From positions 124,001 to 188,000 of the forward strand of contig CAJINV010000009.1 in assembly GCA_905178155.1 (NCBI GenBank): a stretch of 64,000 nucleotides of DNA, written 5' to 3'. This DNA comes from Amoebophrya sp. A120 (lineage: Eukaryota; Sar; Dinophyceae; Syndiniales; Amoebophryaceae). Below are positions 22,329 through 34,200 of this stretch, in pieces; position 1 is the first letter of the stretch; every line of letters begins with the position of its first letter. Made by a program: the position numbers and the translations under genes. The notes under the pieces are model-generated. The model did not search any database. It saw nothing but the letters and a program-made list of their open reading frames with translations, and had not been told where the DNA came from.

Positions 22329-25300
22329 ATGTTTCAGCCGGGCCCGTTATTGAGCTTCACAGGCCCTTGGCAGCTGGGCAGCGGCGCAGTTGTTGCGCAC
22401 CCCTCAGACCATCAAGCGCAGCAACATGGTACTTCAGACGATTTCCAATGCCATGCCTCCTGGTATCTCAGGGCAAGTGATAAGTTGTTGTGTGTGATGG
22501 CGGATTTTTTTGGCCACGACGAGACTCAATTAAGTACTGGAATGAATATCAACAAGTGCAGAAGCACAAATTACAATTCTAAGGTAGTGCAACGCAGCAG
22601 CCACAGCAGCGCTCGGCGTCCTCAAGCGCGAATAAAGCAGGACAAGTCAAGAAGCAATCCAACCTGATGCAGCCGCGGGACTGGAAGAGGGAGACGATTT
22701 CGAACTCCCCCAGTCGCGATGACGATGCTGTTGACAGCACTGTTGTAGTGGCCCCCACGGAGCAGATCCTAAAGCCAAAGAAGCCGATTCTGCAAGCCAC
22801 GCAGCAGTACCACAAGACCAGCAATAAATCCGTTGGGAGCAGAAGTGTGCTAAACAGTAAAAGTGGCTCAACTGCGGGACATGTAGCATCAACACCAGCG
22901 GCACAGAGGAAAAGTAACAAAGTGGCGACTGAGCAGCAGAAACTTGAAGAGGAGCATTTTATTGTGTCGTCGGAGCAAAAGGAGCTGCATCAGATGCACC
23001 AGACGAACAAAGGGTCGTGGAACACTAGACCAGCACCGGAAGGAGCGCGGGTTGTCGAGGTCGAGCGACAGTCCTCAGCCTACGAAAGTTCTTTTTCCCG
23101 TCCGAATTTCCTCGTGCAAAACCTACACCAATCCGGCGGCAGCGTCTCGGTGCGGCCGTTCGCAACTGGTGCGGCCAGTACTTTTGCTAGCCAGCACGGA
23201 ACCACGAACTCTGGGTCCGTGTCGGTTCAGTTTCACCCCCCAGAGCGGCCTGCGCACCGCTACACACTTTCTTCTGCGTCTGCCTGGCGCCCGACTCTCA
23301 CCACTGCAAGCTACGTCAACGTGACGGCTGTGCCGGTAAGTCCGCCGGCGGGCGGCGGGGCAGGAGGGGGTACTGGAACTTCTTCGGCGTCCTCCGCCAC
23401 CTTCAACAGCGCGCTTCGCAGTACGCCGCCCGTGGTGCAAAATTGGCTCATGCAGCCGCCCTTCTTCGCGCAGCGGCAGACCAGCAGCGGCTTTCAGCAG
23501 ATTGGTGCCGAGGGGAGCAAGGCAGCGAGCACCTGTGCTCCTGTGGTCCATGTGATTTCAGGCACTTCGACCGCGCCACACCGACAGCAAAGCTCGCCAC
23601 AAGTTGTCGGCCTGTTCCCCGCGAATGAGCAAAGAAAACACGTTCTGGCACCAGCTACCAGACCGGGAGCGGGAGCTGGGGCGCAGCACACTATTGCGGT
23701 GGCGGCCAGACCACTTCCGCCGGAGGAAAGCGCTGTCATCGTGAACCAGCCTGTCCCTGGCGCACCAAATCATGCCTCTACTTCCTCTTCGTCAACAGCG
23801 AAGATCACCTCGACCACCACGACCGCGACCACGCGCGCGTCGACGCTGCCGCGCGGCCGCAGTCCAGATTTGGCTGGAAAAAACCAGCAGGTGCAGCGGG
23901 TTTCCTCTGCTTCGCACGCGAAGGCGCTCAGTGTGTCCCCGAATAAGGTGTTCACGCTCGAGGGACAGCTGAACCAGAATAGCATCTTGATGCGCGACTA
24001 CCGAGATGAGGAAGATAGAGATGCAGCTACGGGGCGCAGGGCTTCAACAAGTCAAGGCGGCGCTGGCGGTCTATCTCGCAGAAACAAAGTACTAGTGCGA
24101 GTGTTACTTCTTCTCGGAGTATAAAAGTTGCTCTACTTGTTACAACCTCCCCTCGAGGATACACATCCTGCTGTTTGTAGTTTCTGTTTGTCTATTTTAT
24201 TGGCTCATTATTGTGTCCTGGATTGAACCAGTGTGAGTCGACGGTTCGAGCAGCCGTATAATTTTGATTGAAAACTACAGGACTTCGTCCCACCTCATCT
24301 CGGTCCTCCTGCGCAACGCACCAGCGCACAGAGCAACAGAAGGGCGGACAGTGTTTCTGTCGATGCAAGCTTGCGCGCTTCCGCCAACGGAAGGACCACG
24401 TATCTTTCTGCCACGAGCGTTGAGGCCGAGGAAGTCGAGCCACTTATGATAGACCAGCACGCGGCCAGCAGCTCCGCGTCTCGCCGAGGTGCCTCCCAAG
24501 AAGAAGAAGAGGCAGAGGAACAGGATAGCAGTGAAACTTCCCTCGCACAAGAGTTGCAGCAGAAAATTCAGCTGATGCAAAAGAGAATCAACGAGCAAAG
24601 TGGCGAGATTCGGCAATTGAAGCATGACTTGAAGCAGAAGGACCAGAGCGTCGTGAAAGCGGAGAAGAAAGAGCTGGAAACGAAAAGACACCTGCAAGAG
24701 GCGCGAAAGGAAATCGCACAGTGCCGCATAGATATGACGAAGCAGAAGGAGGAAATTATGTCGCTCCAAGCTGAGTTGGACGCGAAAAAGAAGCAAGCAG
24801 AGCAGCAATCATTGAAGACGCGGCAAGAGCAGGTGGGAAAGCTGCAGGCGACGAAAGAGGTACTTACGAAACATGAAGTGTAGATGTTGATGCGATGACG
24901 TGTGTCGTGGCTGTAAGTAACCCCGATCGTGATCTTTCGTGATTTGGAACATGTAAAAACGTTCAATTTTTTGTTCATATACAAAAGCGAAATCTTTCCC
25001 ACATTCATCGGTTTCAGGCCCGAGAACTGCAGAAGAAGGTCGATCTGCTCGAGGCGCGCGAGAAAAATTTGATTTCCGTGACGAGTGTCCAGACGGTCGC
25101 GCTGAGTAGTAAAATGAGCACGGACGCCGGGAACCACGGCCAAGAACTTCTCATGACCACGGGGAGTGAGGAGGAGTATTCCTCGGACCAAAACGCAAGC
25201 GGGATGTCGGGCAGCGCAACTGCTGGCGTCCACGCAAACATGTCTGTGGTCTCGGGAATTCACGAAACGCCGAAACCGGTTGTACTTATTTGCAGATTTT

Positions 25301-25936
25301 TTGAACAAGCTGCTTTTTGATTGGATGCGAATCGGTTGAAAGATCTCCTCGTAGTAGCAAAGTTGAAAACAAATACAAAATCCGGTCATCTATCCACAGA
25401 GTCCTCGTAAATCCGTTTCTTCCACGGACCCCCGAACGGTGGTGTCGTTGCGCGACCTGTCTGAAATCAAGGCGCTGAAGAAACCGCCCGAGGCGGTACG
25501 CTTGCTATTCGAGGCGTGTTGTCTGTACTTGCACATTGAGCCGAATAAGCGGTTCGATTCCAATTCTAAGCAGTGGGTGGTGGACTACTGGGAACCCTCG
25601 CGGAAGCACATTCTCTCCGACTCGCACTTCATGCAGAAGCTGCGCAAAGCCAATCCGGGGAACGAAATTCTGCAGCAGATCCAGCTGTTGTGGAACAACC
25701 ACCCGACCGTTTTGACCGAGGAAAAAGTCGCCAACTGCTGCCGTGCGGCCAAGCCGCTCTTCAAATTTATCGAGGGCGTGGCGTTCGGCGATGCTAGCGT
25801 CATGAACAGCATCGCCGTGGACCACAGTCTGGGCTTGCTGGGGTGCAGTCCGGCGAAGGTGCTGAACTTCGAGGGAGGTGGCGCAGGAACGAATGGTGTT
25901 GGAGCCTCGGCGGGTGCTGTGGGGGCGAGTGCATAA
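22329..25936 (+). CDS. Coiled-coil protein with a dynein stalk-type microtubule-binding domain
   Basis: Five exons: 22329-22428, 22584-24088, 24281-24859, 25018-25278, 25400-25936; 993 aa, all phases consistent. Residues 1 to about 600 are disordered, rich in Gln, Ser, Thr, Ala and Pro, with a Gly run near 252-258. A long heptad-type coiled coil runs from about 620 to 760 (QELQQKIQLMQKRINEQ, KKELETKRHLQEARKEI). After a Ser-rich linker, residues about 834-960 match the dynein heavy chain stalk tip: LSEIKALKKPPEAVRLLFEA followed by W-x3-YW, LSDSHFMQKL and a final helical part. In dyneins this unit sits on a coiled-coil stalk within a motor of over 4,000 residues; no AAA+ modules are present here. 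The domain call rests on motif recognition. Likely a non-motor microtubule binder of the cytoskeleton or axoneme (inference). Confidence 0.7.
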
Positions 25937-26831
25937 CTTGAAGTTTTTTTGATCAAAACTCGAAACCGAAATTCATTGATGCCGCACGCACACTTTTTTA
26001 CTTTGGTCTTGTTTGCTGTTGAGTTTGTTTCATCGATTCAATGACACCTTCTCTTTCTCACGTGAATGAACTGGTTTGGCCGAGCGACAATTTTCTTCAG
26101 ATTTCCTCCATGTTTTCTTCCACCATGACGATATGTTTGGAAGCCTATTGTGTGGTTTTCGCCTTTCAGATTTTTACTTTTTTGTAATCGACATGGATGG
26201 CAGACTTAGACTTTTCACAGCATCTACGAGAGCCAATTTTTTTTGTTTGCAAGGAACTTCTCAGCATCATCTTGTTGGCAAGTCATATTACATGGGACGA
26301 AGCCTTGGCCTTGCTGCTCTGCAGAAGCACCGCCCCGTTGCCGTGCGGACAGATTGCTGGCGTTTTGTGAACAAAGGTTCCGGCACTAGCTGGAGGTCCG
26401 GTTGCGAGTAAGTACCCCTCAGCAAAAATGGGAGTACAGCGGAGATCTTAGGATCCACCATAACTGAAGATCACGCCAGGAGTGTACCCATTCTGGTTGT
26501 CTCGAAGTGATTTGGTCGTGCCAGATCGTCGCTTTTCCGATCTCATCTTTGTTTTCAGGTCGTTGCTATCTACTTGTGGACCAAGATGATAGACTTAGAC
26601 AGGAGGACTAGCAAAGTAGAAAGCATATTTTTATACGTTTCTTTCGCGGCAGCCCCAGTCCTCTGCTCTCGATGAAATTTGTGATTCGCAGTCTGCGCAG
26701 TTCGCGCAAGTTGTGTACTTAGACTTACTGACTTAGTTTCCGCTCTTGGTGTTACGTGGGTTTTCGTGACAACAGCGACATCTTCAACTCCTATGCGACT
26801 CTGAGATCATTTTCATTATAGATAATTTTCC
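25937..26831. other. Intergenic, no gene seen
   Basis: About 900 bp, T-rich, no supported gene. Confidence 0.5.
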
Positions 26832-26860
26832 TGATTCTTTTATTTTTGCTTTCCAATTAG
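26832..26860 (+). promoter_or_regulatory. Pyrimidine tract and AG, probable trans-splice acceptor
   Basis: A T-rich tract ends CCAATTAG at 26860, ten bases before the CSN4 start codon. Confidence 0.5.
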
Positions 26861-26870
26861 ATCATCGAGG

Positions 26871-28663
26871 ATGGACGATGTTTCGCAGAAAAGCGGGCGC
26901 CAGCTGGTCGATTTTCTGCTGCAGCAGTCCAGCTTTGAGGAGAAGAAAAAGCAGACGCAACGAATCCTCGTGGACTGCTACCCGTACCCGGAAAAACTCG
27001 CGGACGTTCTGGAGCTACTGGTCGACTCCGACCGGTTTCAAACCTACGAATTAAGGGCGGTCTTCAACCAGATTGTTGCAGATTACTGCGCGCTCAACAG
27101 CAGTGGAGCGGAAGAACAAAAGGTTGATGCGTTGACGAAGGGCATTGAAATAACTCTTGCGAAGATTATGGCGAAAAAGTCGCGGCTCGCCCGCGGGTTC
27201 GAGGAGGAGGACAAGAAACTGCGCTACGTGTTGGCAAACAAAATGATCTCCCAGTCGCAGTCAAACGAAAAGCTCGTTCAGGCGGCGCAGGTGCTCACGC
27301 AGATGAAGCTTTTCGACTGCGTTCCCGGACCGGATAAGGAAAAAGAAGTAGTGCGGGAGAAGGTACAAGTGATGGTAACCTTGTATTAGAAAGACAGAGC
27401 GCCTCCTGCTCATCGTGGTTATCATTTGCGCACACTGTTCTTGTCGTCCGTCACTGTATTCTGCTTTCGCTCTCTTCATGATTTCGAGAAGATACGTACT
27501 TACGATTTTCCTCCACTCGTGAAGCATTTCCTTATACGTGTTCTGTTGCGCAATCCCTGCTTTTATATTCCGAACCTAGGTTCTTGCCTATGTCGAAATT
27601 GCGGAGCTTGGCCTGCAGACGGAATCGAAGGAATTGCTCGAGAACTACTGTGCGCGCGCGGGTATGCTGGTACACAACCAAGACGATGGGGAACTAGATC
27701 TACGATATCGTAGTACGCACGCCCGGTTGCTGGATAGTCGCGGGAAGTACGCGGATGCGGCCGCACGATACGTCGACATGCTGGATAAGTGCTCTGCTCC
27801 GAGCACGTCCTCGTCGACAGCAACAGAACAAAGCTCACCCACTAAGGATCCGTCTCCCGCCGACTGTTTGACGGCCGCATACCGCGCTGCGAAAAATAAC
27901 CGCAACGAGTTGCTTCTCAACGCGATTCAGTGCACCATCCTCGCGCCGTCCGGCGCGGCACGGACGCGGCTGCTGAAAACCCTGCAGCAACATGCATTGC
28001 TGAAAGACTACGAGAATCGAACGGGCGGGGAAAGGAGGTTGAGCAAGCTATTAGCCGTGATGCTCGAAAACCGCTTCGTCCGACCAAAAGAGGTGCTGGA
28101 AATGGAAAAACTTTTGCTAGCGCACAAAACCGGAGCCTACAGTGGGAGCCGAGACAGCGGAAGCGAAGACATCGTCATGGTCGACGCTGTTGAAAGTGGT
28201 ATCAAAATTAAAATGCTTCATCTACGACTTCGGTTTACTTCCTTCGCTTCATCAAAGCTCGATACAAGCACAAGAGCCAAGCAAACGCAAATGGCCACGA
28301 CTTGTCAATACGAAAAAAAAACTTGCAGGCCAAAAGCCTTCCACGACGACACCCCCCCAGCAGAACAACAAGGCGCGCGTATTGCGACAGGCCATCAGCG
28401 AGCACAATATCGTTATTGCCTCGAACTTCTACAGCTCTATCCACCTGCGAAAACTAGAAAAAATCGCGCCCCGGGCGGAGCGACTGGCGGCCAAGATGAT
28501 ATTTGACAAGCGACTTCGGGGCAGCATTGACCAGGAAGCAGGGTTGTTGCATTTTGAGGAAGACGCAATGGCCGCAGAGCTAGCTCGGGACGAGGAGGGA
28601 ATAAAGTTACTACTGGACAAGGTAGAAAGCATCGCTATCAAGCTGGGCGCAACGACAAACTAA
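26871..28663 (+). CDS. CSN4: COP9 signalosome subunit 4
   Basis: Three exons: 26871-27362, 27580-28198, 28329-28663; 481 aa, somewhat longer than the roughly 400 typical. CSN4 is a scaffold PCI subunit of the COP9 signalosome, which removes NEDD8 from cullin ubiquitin ligases. Diagnostic parts are helical repeats with YRSTHARLLDSRGKYADAA, AIQCTILAPSGAARTRLL, and the C-terminal PCI winged helix RQAISEHNIVIASNFYSSI, LEKIAPRAERLAAKMIFDKR and GSIDQEAGLLHFEED (about 385-445). Insertions lie at about 240-260 (Ser/Thr-rich) and about 345-385 (SGSRDSGSED through TTTPPQQNNK, spanning the second intron). Donors are GTACAA and GTATCA, acceptors CCTAG and TGCAG. The N-terminal part up to about 160 is less conserved, but the phases and order fit. 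Confidence 0.9.
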
Positions 28664-29075
28664 ATAAGTACGTTGTTGTCGAATCTTCGTTAGCGTTGCA
28701 TCTGTGCAAGCGTGTCTTACTGCTATGAGAAAAACGTATAGCATTTCTGCGTCCGTTCCAAATACGTTCCCATCAGCATGGACTGAAGATCAAAAGTGTC
28801 AACCTGAAAATCAAAATTGCTGAAGATCCAGAAATTTTCAAGATCCTCTTCGTAAAATTGGTTCATCATATGCTCCATGCCAATGTTCAAGGAATAGGTG
28901 AGACTGAGAACGAAGGAATAGGTGAGACTCAGACCGAATTGGCAATTCATTGCAACTTCAAATTGACCAGCGAGTTTTGATTCTGCTAAACGTCAAGGGA
29001 CCAAAGAAATTAACGTTTTCTATCTGTTCTTTATAGGCATCAAGCGACACTACACAAAAGAAGAGCTCAACGACC
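28664..29075. other. Intergenic with a 24-bp duplication
   Basis: Contains two adjacent 24-bp copies (28889-28912 and 28913-28936, 22 of 24 alike, core ggaataggtgagact). TTTATAG ends at 29036, 39 bases before the DOHH start, and may serve as a splice acceptor. Confidence 0.6.
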
Positions 29076-30647
29076 ATGACTATCGACGCGACCGCCTTCC
29101 TCAATCGCCTTGCAGGACCCACCTGGGAGGAGGTCCAGGAGTGCCTTTTGAGCGAGAACACGTCCTATGGTATTCAGGTTCTGTACCGCTGCATGTTTGC
29201 GGTCCGAAGCAAGGCTCCCTCCCAGAAGCACGGCATCGATATTCTCCGGCAGGCCTTGAATCACGACGATTCGTCGAGGGCGACCGTAATACCAAGCAGA
29301 AAGCGAAGTAGTGAAGAGGCAAACCAGGAACAGGAAGGCAGCGAAATAGAAGTTGGGCCGACAAAGCAGCAGAAGATAATTTCTTCCGAGCAGAATCAGA
29401 AAGCCGCCAGGCCAGACAAGCAGTCGATTCTGTTCCGGCACGAGTGTTGCTACTTGCTCGGCCAATTTGGGGCCGATGTGGAGGAATTCGAGCTGAAGCA
29501 GCAGGCGTTTGAGTCACTGCTGCAGGTCTTGGACGATGCGACTGAGGATGAGGTCACTCGGCACGAGGCCGCGGAAGGAATTGCGGCGATTTTCAACAAT
29601 AACCTGCGAGACGAGGATGAGGAAAGGATTCGGGACTATTTCCACAAGATTTACACGCAGCGCACGAGAATACATGGTGCGGCTCTGACGTCGGCACTGC
29701 TTGGAGATGATGAAGAACTAGAACGCCAAGAAGACCACGAAGAGCTGGACTCGCACTTGACTTTTGCGCCGGAAAGGAACGAGTTCGCAGACGCACCAAG
29801 CCCTTCTTCTAACACCTACGAAGCAACTGCGGACACGGACGAGGAGCTCGAAGATGAAGTCTCACCTCCCATAGAAGCAGAAACACCCATCATTGATGCG
29901 GTGAAAGAGAAAACATTATTTGTCAGCGACAGCACCAAAAGTGCGAAGACACTGATGTTTCGGCGACGAAATGACACCTTGATCAAACTTCTCGAGCAGT
30001 ACGTTTTGCCTAGTGAAGGAGGAGCCTCGGAAATAGAGAGCCGAATGTCCTCGTCTGGTTCCACTACAATGTCTCCGACCAGCCAACGGCCTTTGACCGC
30101 TCTGAGCCAAACCTGCTATTTGGCCGTGGAGGGCTTGCGGCGCGAAACCGCCCGCGTCTGCGCTTGCCAGTTTGCCAGTTACGACCCGGCGCTCGGCGAA
30201 GCGAATGCGACCAAACAAGACATTCCGCGATTACTGGCAACGCTTTCCGACCCCAAGGTCGAACTGTTTCAGCGCTACATTGCGATGTTCACACTGCGGA
30301 ATTTGAACGCTGTGCAGCCGCTGGGCGAGGCGCTCTTGTCTGACCGGTCCAGTCCGGTGCTGCGGCACGAGATCGCGTTCATCCTGGGCCAAATCGAGTC
30401 CGAGGAGGCCGTCCACTTTTTGGCGGAAAACCTAAATTTGCCGCACAACGCGGAACACGGCATGGTGCGACACGAGTCCGCTATCGCGCTCGGCAGCATC
30501 GGCGGGGAGAGCGCGAAGGAGTGGCTCCGCCGTTTCTGTCACGACCCGGACGTGCTCGTGGCGGAGAGCTGTTTGGTTGCGCTAGACACAATCCACTACT
30601 GGGAAATGTGGGAACGAGAAGAGGAACGCATACTCAACCAAAGATGA
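29076..30647 (+). CDS. DOHH: Deoxyhypusine hydroxylase
   Basis: 523 aa, single exon. DOHH completes hypusine formation on translation factor eIF5A by hydroxylating deoxyhypusine, using a di-iron centre. The enzyme is a pair of HEAT-repeat domains, each supplying two His-Glu iron ligands. All four are visible: FRHECCYLLGQFG (about 121), TRHEAAEGIAAI (about 160), LRHEIAFILGQI (about 428) and VRHESAIALGSIG (about 464). Usual length is near 300 aa. The excess lies in an N-terminal insertion (about 69-112, KRSSEEANQEQEG) and a long acidic, Ser-rich linker between the domains (about 195-345, TADTDEELEDE). The metal ligands are intact, so the enzyme should be active. No intron, unlike most neighbours. 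Confidence 0.93.
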   Translation: MTIDATAFLNRLAGPTWEEVQECLLSENTSYGIQVLYRCMFAVRSKAPSQKHGIDILRQALNHDDSSRATVIPSRKRSSEEANQEQEGSEIEVGPTKQQKIISSEQNQKAARPDKQSILFRHECCYLLGQFGADVEEFELKQQAFESLLQVLDDATEDEVTRHEAAEGIAAIFNNNLRDEDEERIRDYFHKIYTQRTRIHGAALTSALLGDDEELERQEDHEELDSHLTFAPERNEFADAPSPSSNTYEATADTDEELEDEVSPPIEAETPIIDAVKEKTLFVSDSTKSAKTLMFRRRNDTLIKLLEQYVLPSEGGASEIESRMSSSGSTTMSPTSQRPLTALSQTCYLAVEGLRRETARVCACQFASYDPALGEANATKQDIPRLLATLSDPKVELFQRYIAMFTLRNLNAVQPLGEALLSDRSSPVLRHEIAFILGQIESEEAVHFLAENLNLPHNAEHGMVRHESAIALGSIGGESAKEWLRRFCHDPDVLVAESCLVALDTIHYWEMWEREEERILNQR

Positions 30648-31296
30648 AAATTTGACAAAGCAGAGCGACCGCGTTTTCAGCGACCTTTTCAAGAATACAC
30701 ACATTACAGATCATCTCCAACATGGCATGAGTTTTTCAGCTGTTTTTGCTATGCCTCTGCCTCGCTGATTGTCCTCGTGTTCATATTTTCGCATCAGGTG
30801 ACTGCCCGGAGTGGCAGCGGTTTGCGTTCTTGTATGGTAGGTATCAAATAGTCCAAGTGGTCGTACTCTTTTTCCTTTTCGTGCTATGCAAACCGGTCTT
30901 CAGCCCGGTGGTTCTTCATCGTTCGTGCAAACAGTGTGCAAGCATCTCGTCGTCGTCCTGTTTCCGTTTAGGCAATCGTACTGCATTCAAGTTTTGTTCG
31001 TCGTCGTACCAAAAAAGATCGTTGTCGTTGCTCCTTCTCAGGATTTATCCGCAATGTACGCGGCTGTGGGTTATCGTTTCCAACAAGATGGAGCACTCAC
31101 AGGGAAGTAGAAGATGCACAAATCTTGCTTGAAGAGCTGCTATCATCGTATTCGTAATCGTACCTGCTCCCTGGATTGAAGTAATTAATTCTTACTCCCC
31201 ACACGACCCGCAAACAATTTGATCCGCATTCGTGCAACCTCTGTTCGATGATTTCCTCTTAGTATACGACAGAAATCAAAAGCAACTTCGGCGAAG
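30648..31296. other. Intergenic / leader of the first ABCA gene
   Basis: 650 bp without a supported gene. TTTCCTCTTAG ends at 31262 and GACAG at 31272; either could be the acceptor ahead of ATG 31297. Confidence 0.45.
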
Positions 31297-34200
31297 ATGT
31301 TCACGCTTGTCTTCGGCAAGAACGTTGACGTCCACTGGCTCAACGGTGGGTACTGCAAGTTTCTCTTCACTTACTTCCTGGTGCTGATTCTCGGCGTGAA
31401 GATCCAGTACTGGATATCCTGAGCAAAAACGTCCCCACCCCCGAGTTGTCATGCAGATTTGCAATGGCAGGAACATTTGTAATGCGCATCTTCATGAGAA
31501 GCGTTTCCAAATCCAATCGTGTTTTGCAATTTGTAATGCTGTAAACAGGATGAGAAAGTCATGCGGCTCTCCTTGCTAGCCAGCACTACACTGCAGATGG
31601 AAACTTGTCATGCAGAAGTCCCAAAACTTGGGAATTTGTGTTGCAGACCTCCCATCTTGACTATGGTGTGGGGACGTTTTTACATAGGATACTGGATCAA
31701 CCAGGAGCGATGGTTGGCCAGGCACAGCAACGACTACTACGTATCAAATGTAAAAATGTCTGGGTCTGGAAAGATGTAACTTGTGATGCGCATTTCAGAA
31801 CACACAAAAATCTCTGATGCATAGGCAGCCAAAGCTGCTCACTTTCTGTCACCAAAATGGAGGATTTGTCATGCGGATTCGGCATTGCGGAAGCTTCTCG
31901 AAACCTGTGATGCTAGAGCTTCCATGCCAGACCTTCGGTGTCATGCAGAAACAGCATCACTCTTCCAGACCCAGACATTTTTACATTTGATACTACGGGA
32001 ACACAGACTACTACTACACGCATTTGCTAGGTGGCTACTTGATGGAGGACAGAATGCGCTCAATAAGAGGCATGGTGGCGCCGGTGGCTTCTAACGGAAA
32101 TTTGACGGTTGTGCTAGAAGAGGAAGCGCAAGGAAATGCCTCGAACACTTCTGAAGCTGAGGTTACAGGGCTTTCAAGTTTTTCTCAAATAATGCGCAAG
32201 AAAGATGCTAACAGCAGCTGGCAAGTCCAGCAAGTGGGATTAAATGACGGCAAGCCGCTCCCCATGAAGCAGCACTACCACATGATCCGCTGGGACCTGT
32301 CGCAGGTTTTGCAGGAGGTGGTCGAGGCCATGCTGATGCACAACATCACGTCCAAGGCTTCCTTCGACGAGAAACTGGGGAAGATCCAGGAGGACCCGCA
32401 CACAAAGGCGTTATTTTGGGAGATGTTCGTCGGGAGTGTGGAGATCAAGTTGACAGAGATTCGGCCCAACGAGTACGGCTTTGTTTCGGAGGAGAAACAC
32501 GACCCGCTCTACCGGACCCCAGCGGACATCCGCCAGATCCAGCAGTACCAGCACTTTGCCGGCAACGTGACCCTGTACATCGCGGACCGACTCGCGGTGC
32601 ACGCGTTGCGCACCTACATCGACACCTATTTCAAGCCCTTCCACTCCCGGACCCAGAAGTACGCGGGCTACAAGGACGAGTACCTCTATTTTCCGGTAGA
32701 CGTGACCTTGAAGTCGGCACAGAATCTGTGGGGGCATCTGTCCTTCGTTGAAATTCTCGAAGTTTTGGGCAAGTTGCTCGAAGCGGAGAAGGAGGAGGAC
32801 AGGTTGGGAATTTTAGAAGGGTATGACGATGACCAAAATGCTGCTGGTGCTGTAACATGGATCACGAATAATGGGATTGGCAATGAAACGACTCCCACCC
32901 CCGGAAATAACGGGACAACTATCGGACCGAACGAAACCGGTACAACAAACGACGGCGTGGTACGCTTAAAGATCAACATCCCAGTTGGTGAGGAAAGCCA
33001 ACACTCCCAATCCTTTTTACAGCGCGACGTGAACGACAGTAACGAAACCACTGTAAAGAACGCCACGACAGCAGGTAACCAGACTGGAATTGGAAGAAAC
33101 GATTCCAATTCCACACATAAATCGTTGTCCGGAAGAGGAACCACGTTTGGGTCATGGGGAGATGTGAACTTGAAAGTGGAAGTTCCTGGGATAAAAATTG
33201 ACATGGACTTCTTTGGTGACATTACGAAATTGGACGTCGATGAGGTCCGCGAGAAGCTCGATCTGAACGCCTGGAAGGAGAAGCTGATCGCTCGGCACGG
33301 GCGGCTGAAGGCGTACGAGGACCCGTTTCTGAAGCTGCTCACAAGTGACTGGGTGCTGAAGAAATCGGTGAAGCTGGAGGCCAATCTACAGGAGCGCCAG
33401 AAGCTGCTTGGCCTGGAGTGGCTTGGCACAGCCCGGTTTTTTACGCACGAGCAATTGGCTTTGCTCCAGATGACGCAGGAGGTGTTCCAGGATGTTCTCC
33501 AGCTGCTGCGGCTGGACGTGCGCAGTCTCGCGGCGTGGCAGCAGTTTGTGCAAGATACCTCCACCAGGCACGGCTACGGCGACCACGTGTTACCCAACGG
33601 CCAGAGGCTGGGCAAAGTGCAGCTGCCCTCCGTGAGAGACCTGGAGCAGGTGAACCACGTACTGCGCGGCATGCTCAAGCTCATGAGCATCCCCGAGAAC
33701 CAGGATGCCATGGATGCCGAAGCAGAGGAGATTTTCGAAGATCTGGAAGCCGGGGACTTCGAGGGGGCAAAAGACCGCATGGTCAACGCGATGAATGAAG
33801 TTTTGGAGGAGGTCGAGCCCTTCACCATTCCCGGCTGGTTCAGTTTCAAGAACGGAGGGAGTGACGTCGCAGTTACCCCCTCCAAGGGCTCGGGCAAAGG
33901 AACGGGCGCAACCAAAGGCACGGGAAAAGGAACAGACAGCGACGTCTTGGACCCTTTCCTCCCTGAAAACAGCGACAACAGCACTGTAATCCCTCCGATT
34001 GTAGTGCTCGATGACGCCCTTTCGGAAGAGATTATCGACGACGTGCTGGGGAGCATCACGGGGGAAGTTGACGCAGAGAACATATTGCACGGTCAAGCCG
34101 ACAGCACAACGGAAGAGCCGCAAAACCAAATTCCTGTTACGCCGCTTGCCTCGACGGAAGCCCCGGACACGACGTCTGCTACGCCAACACCGGAAACTCC

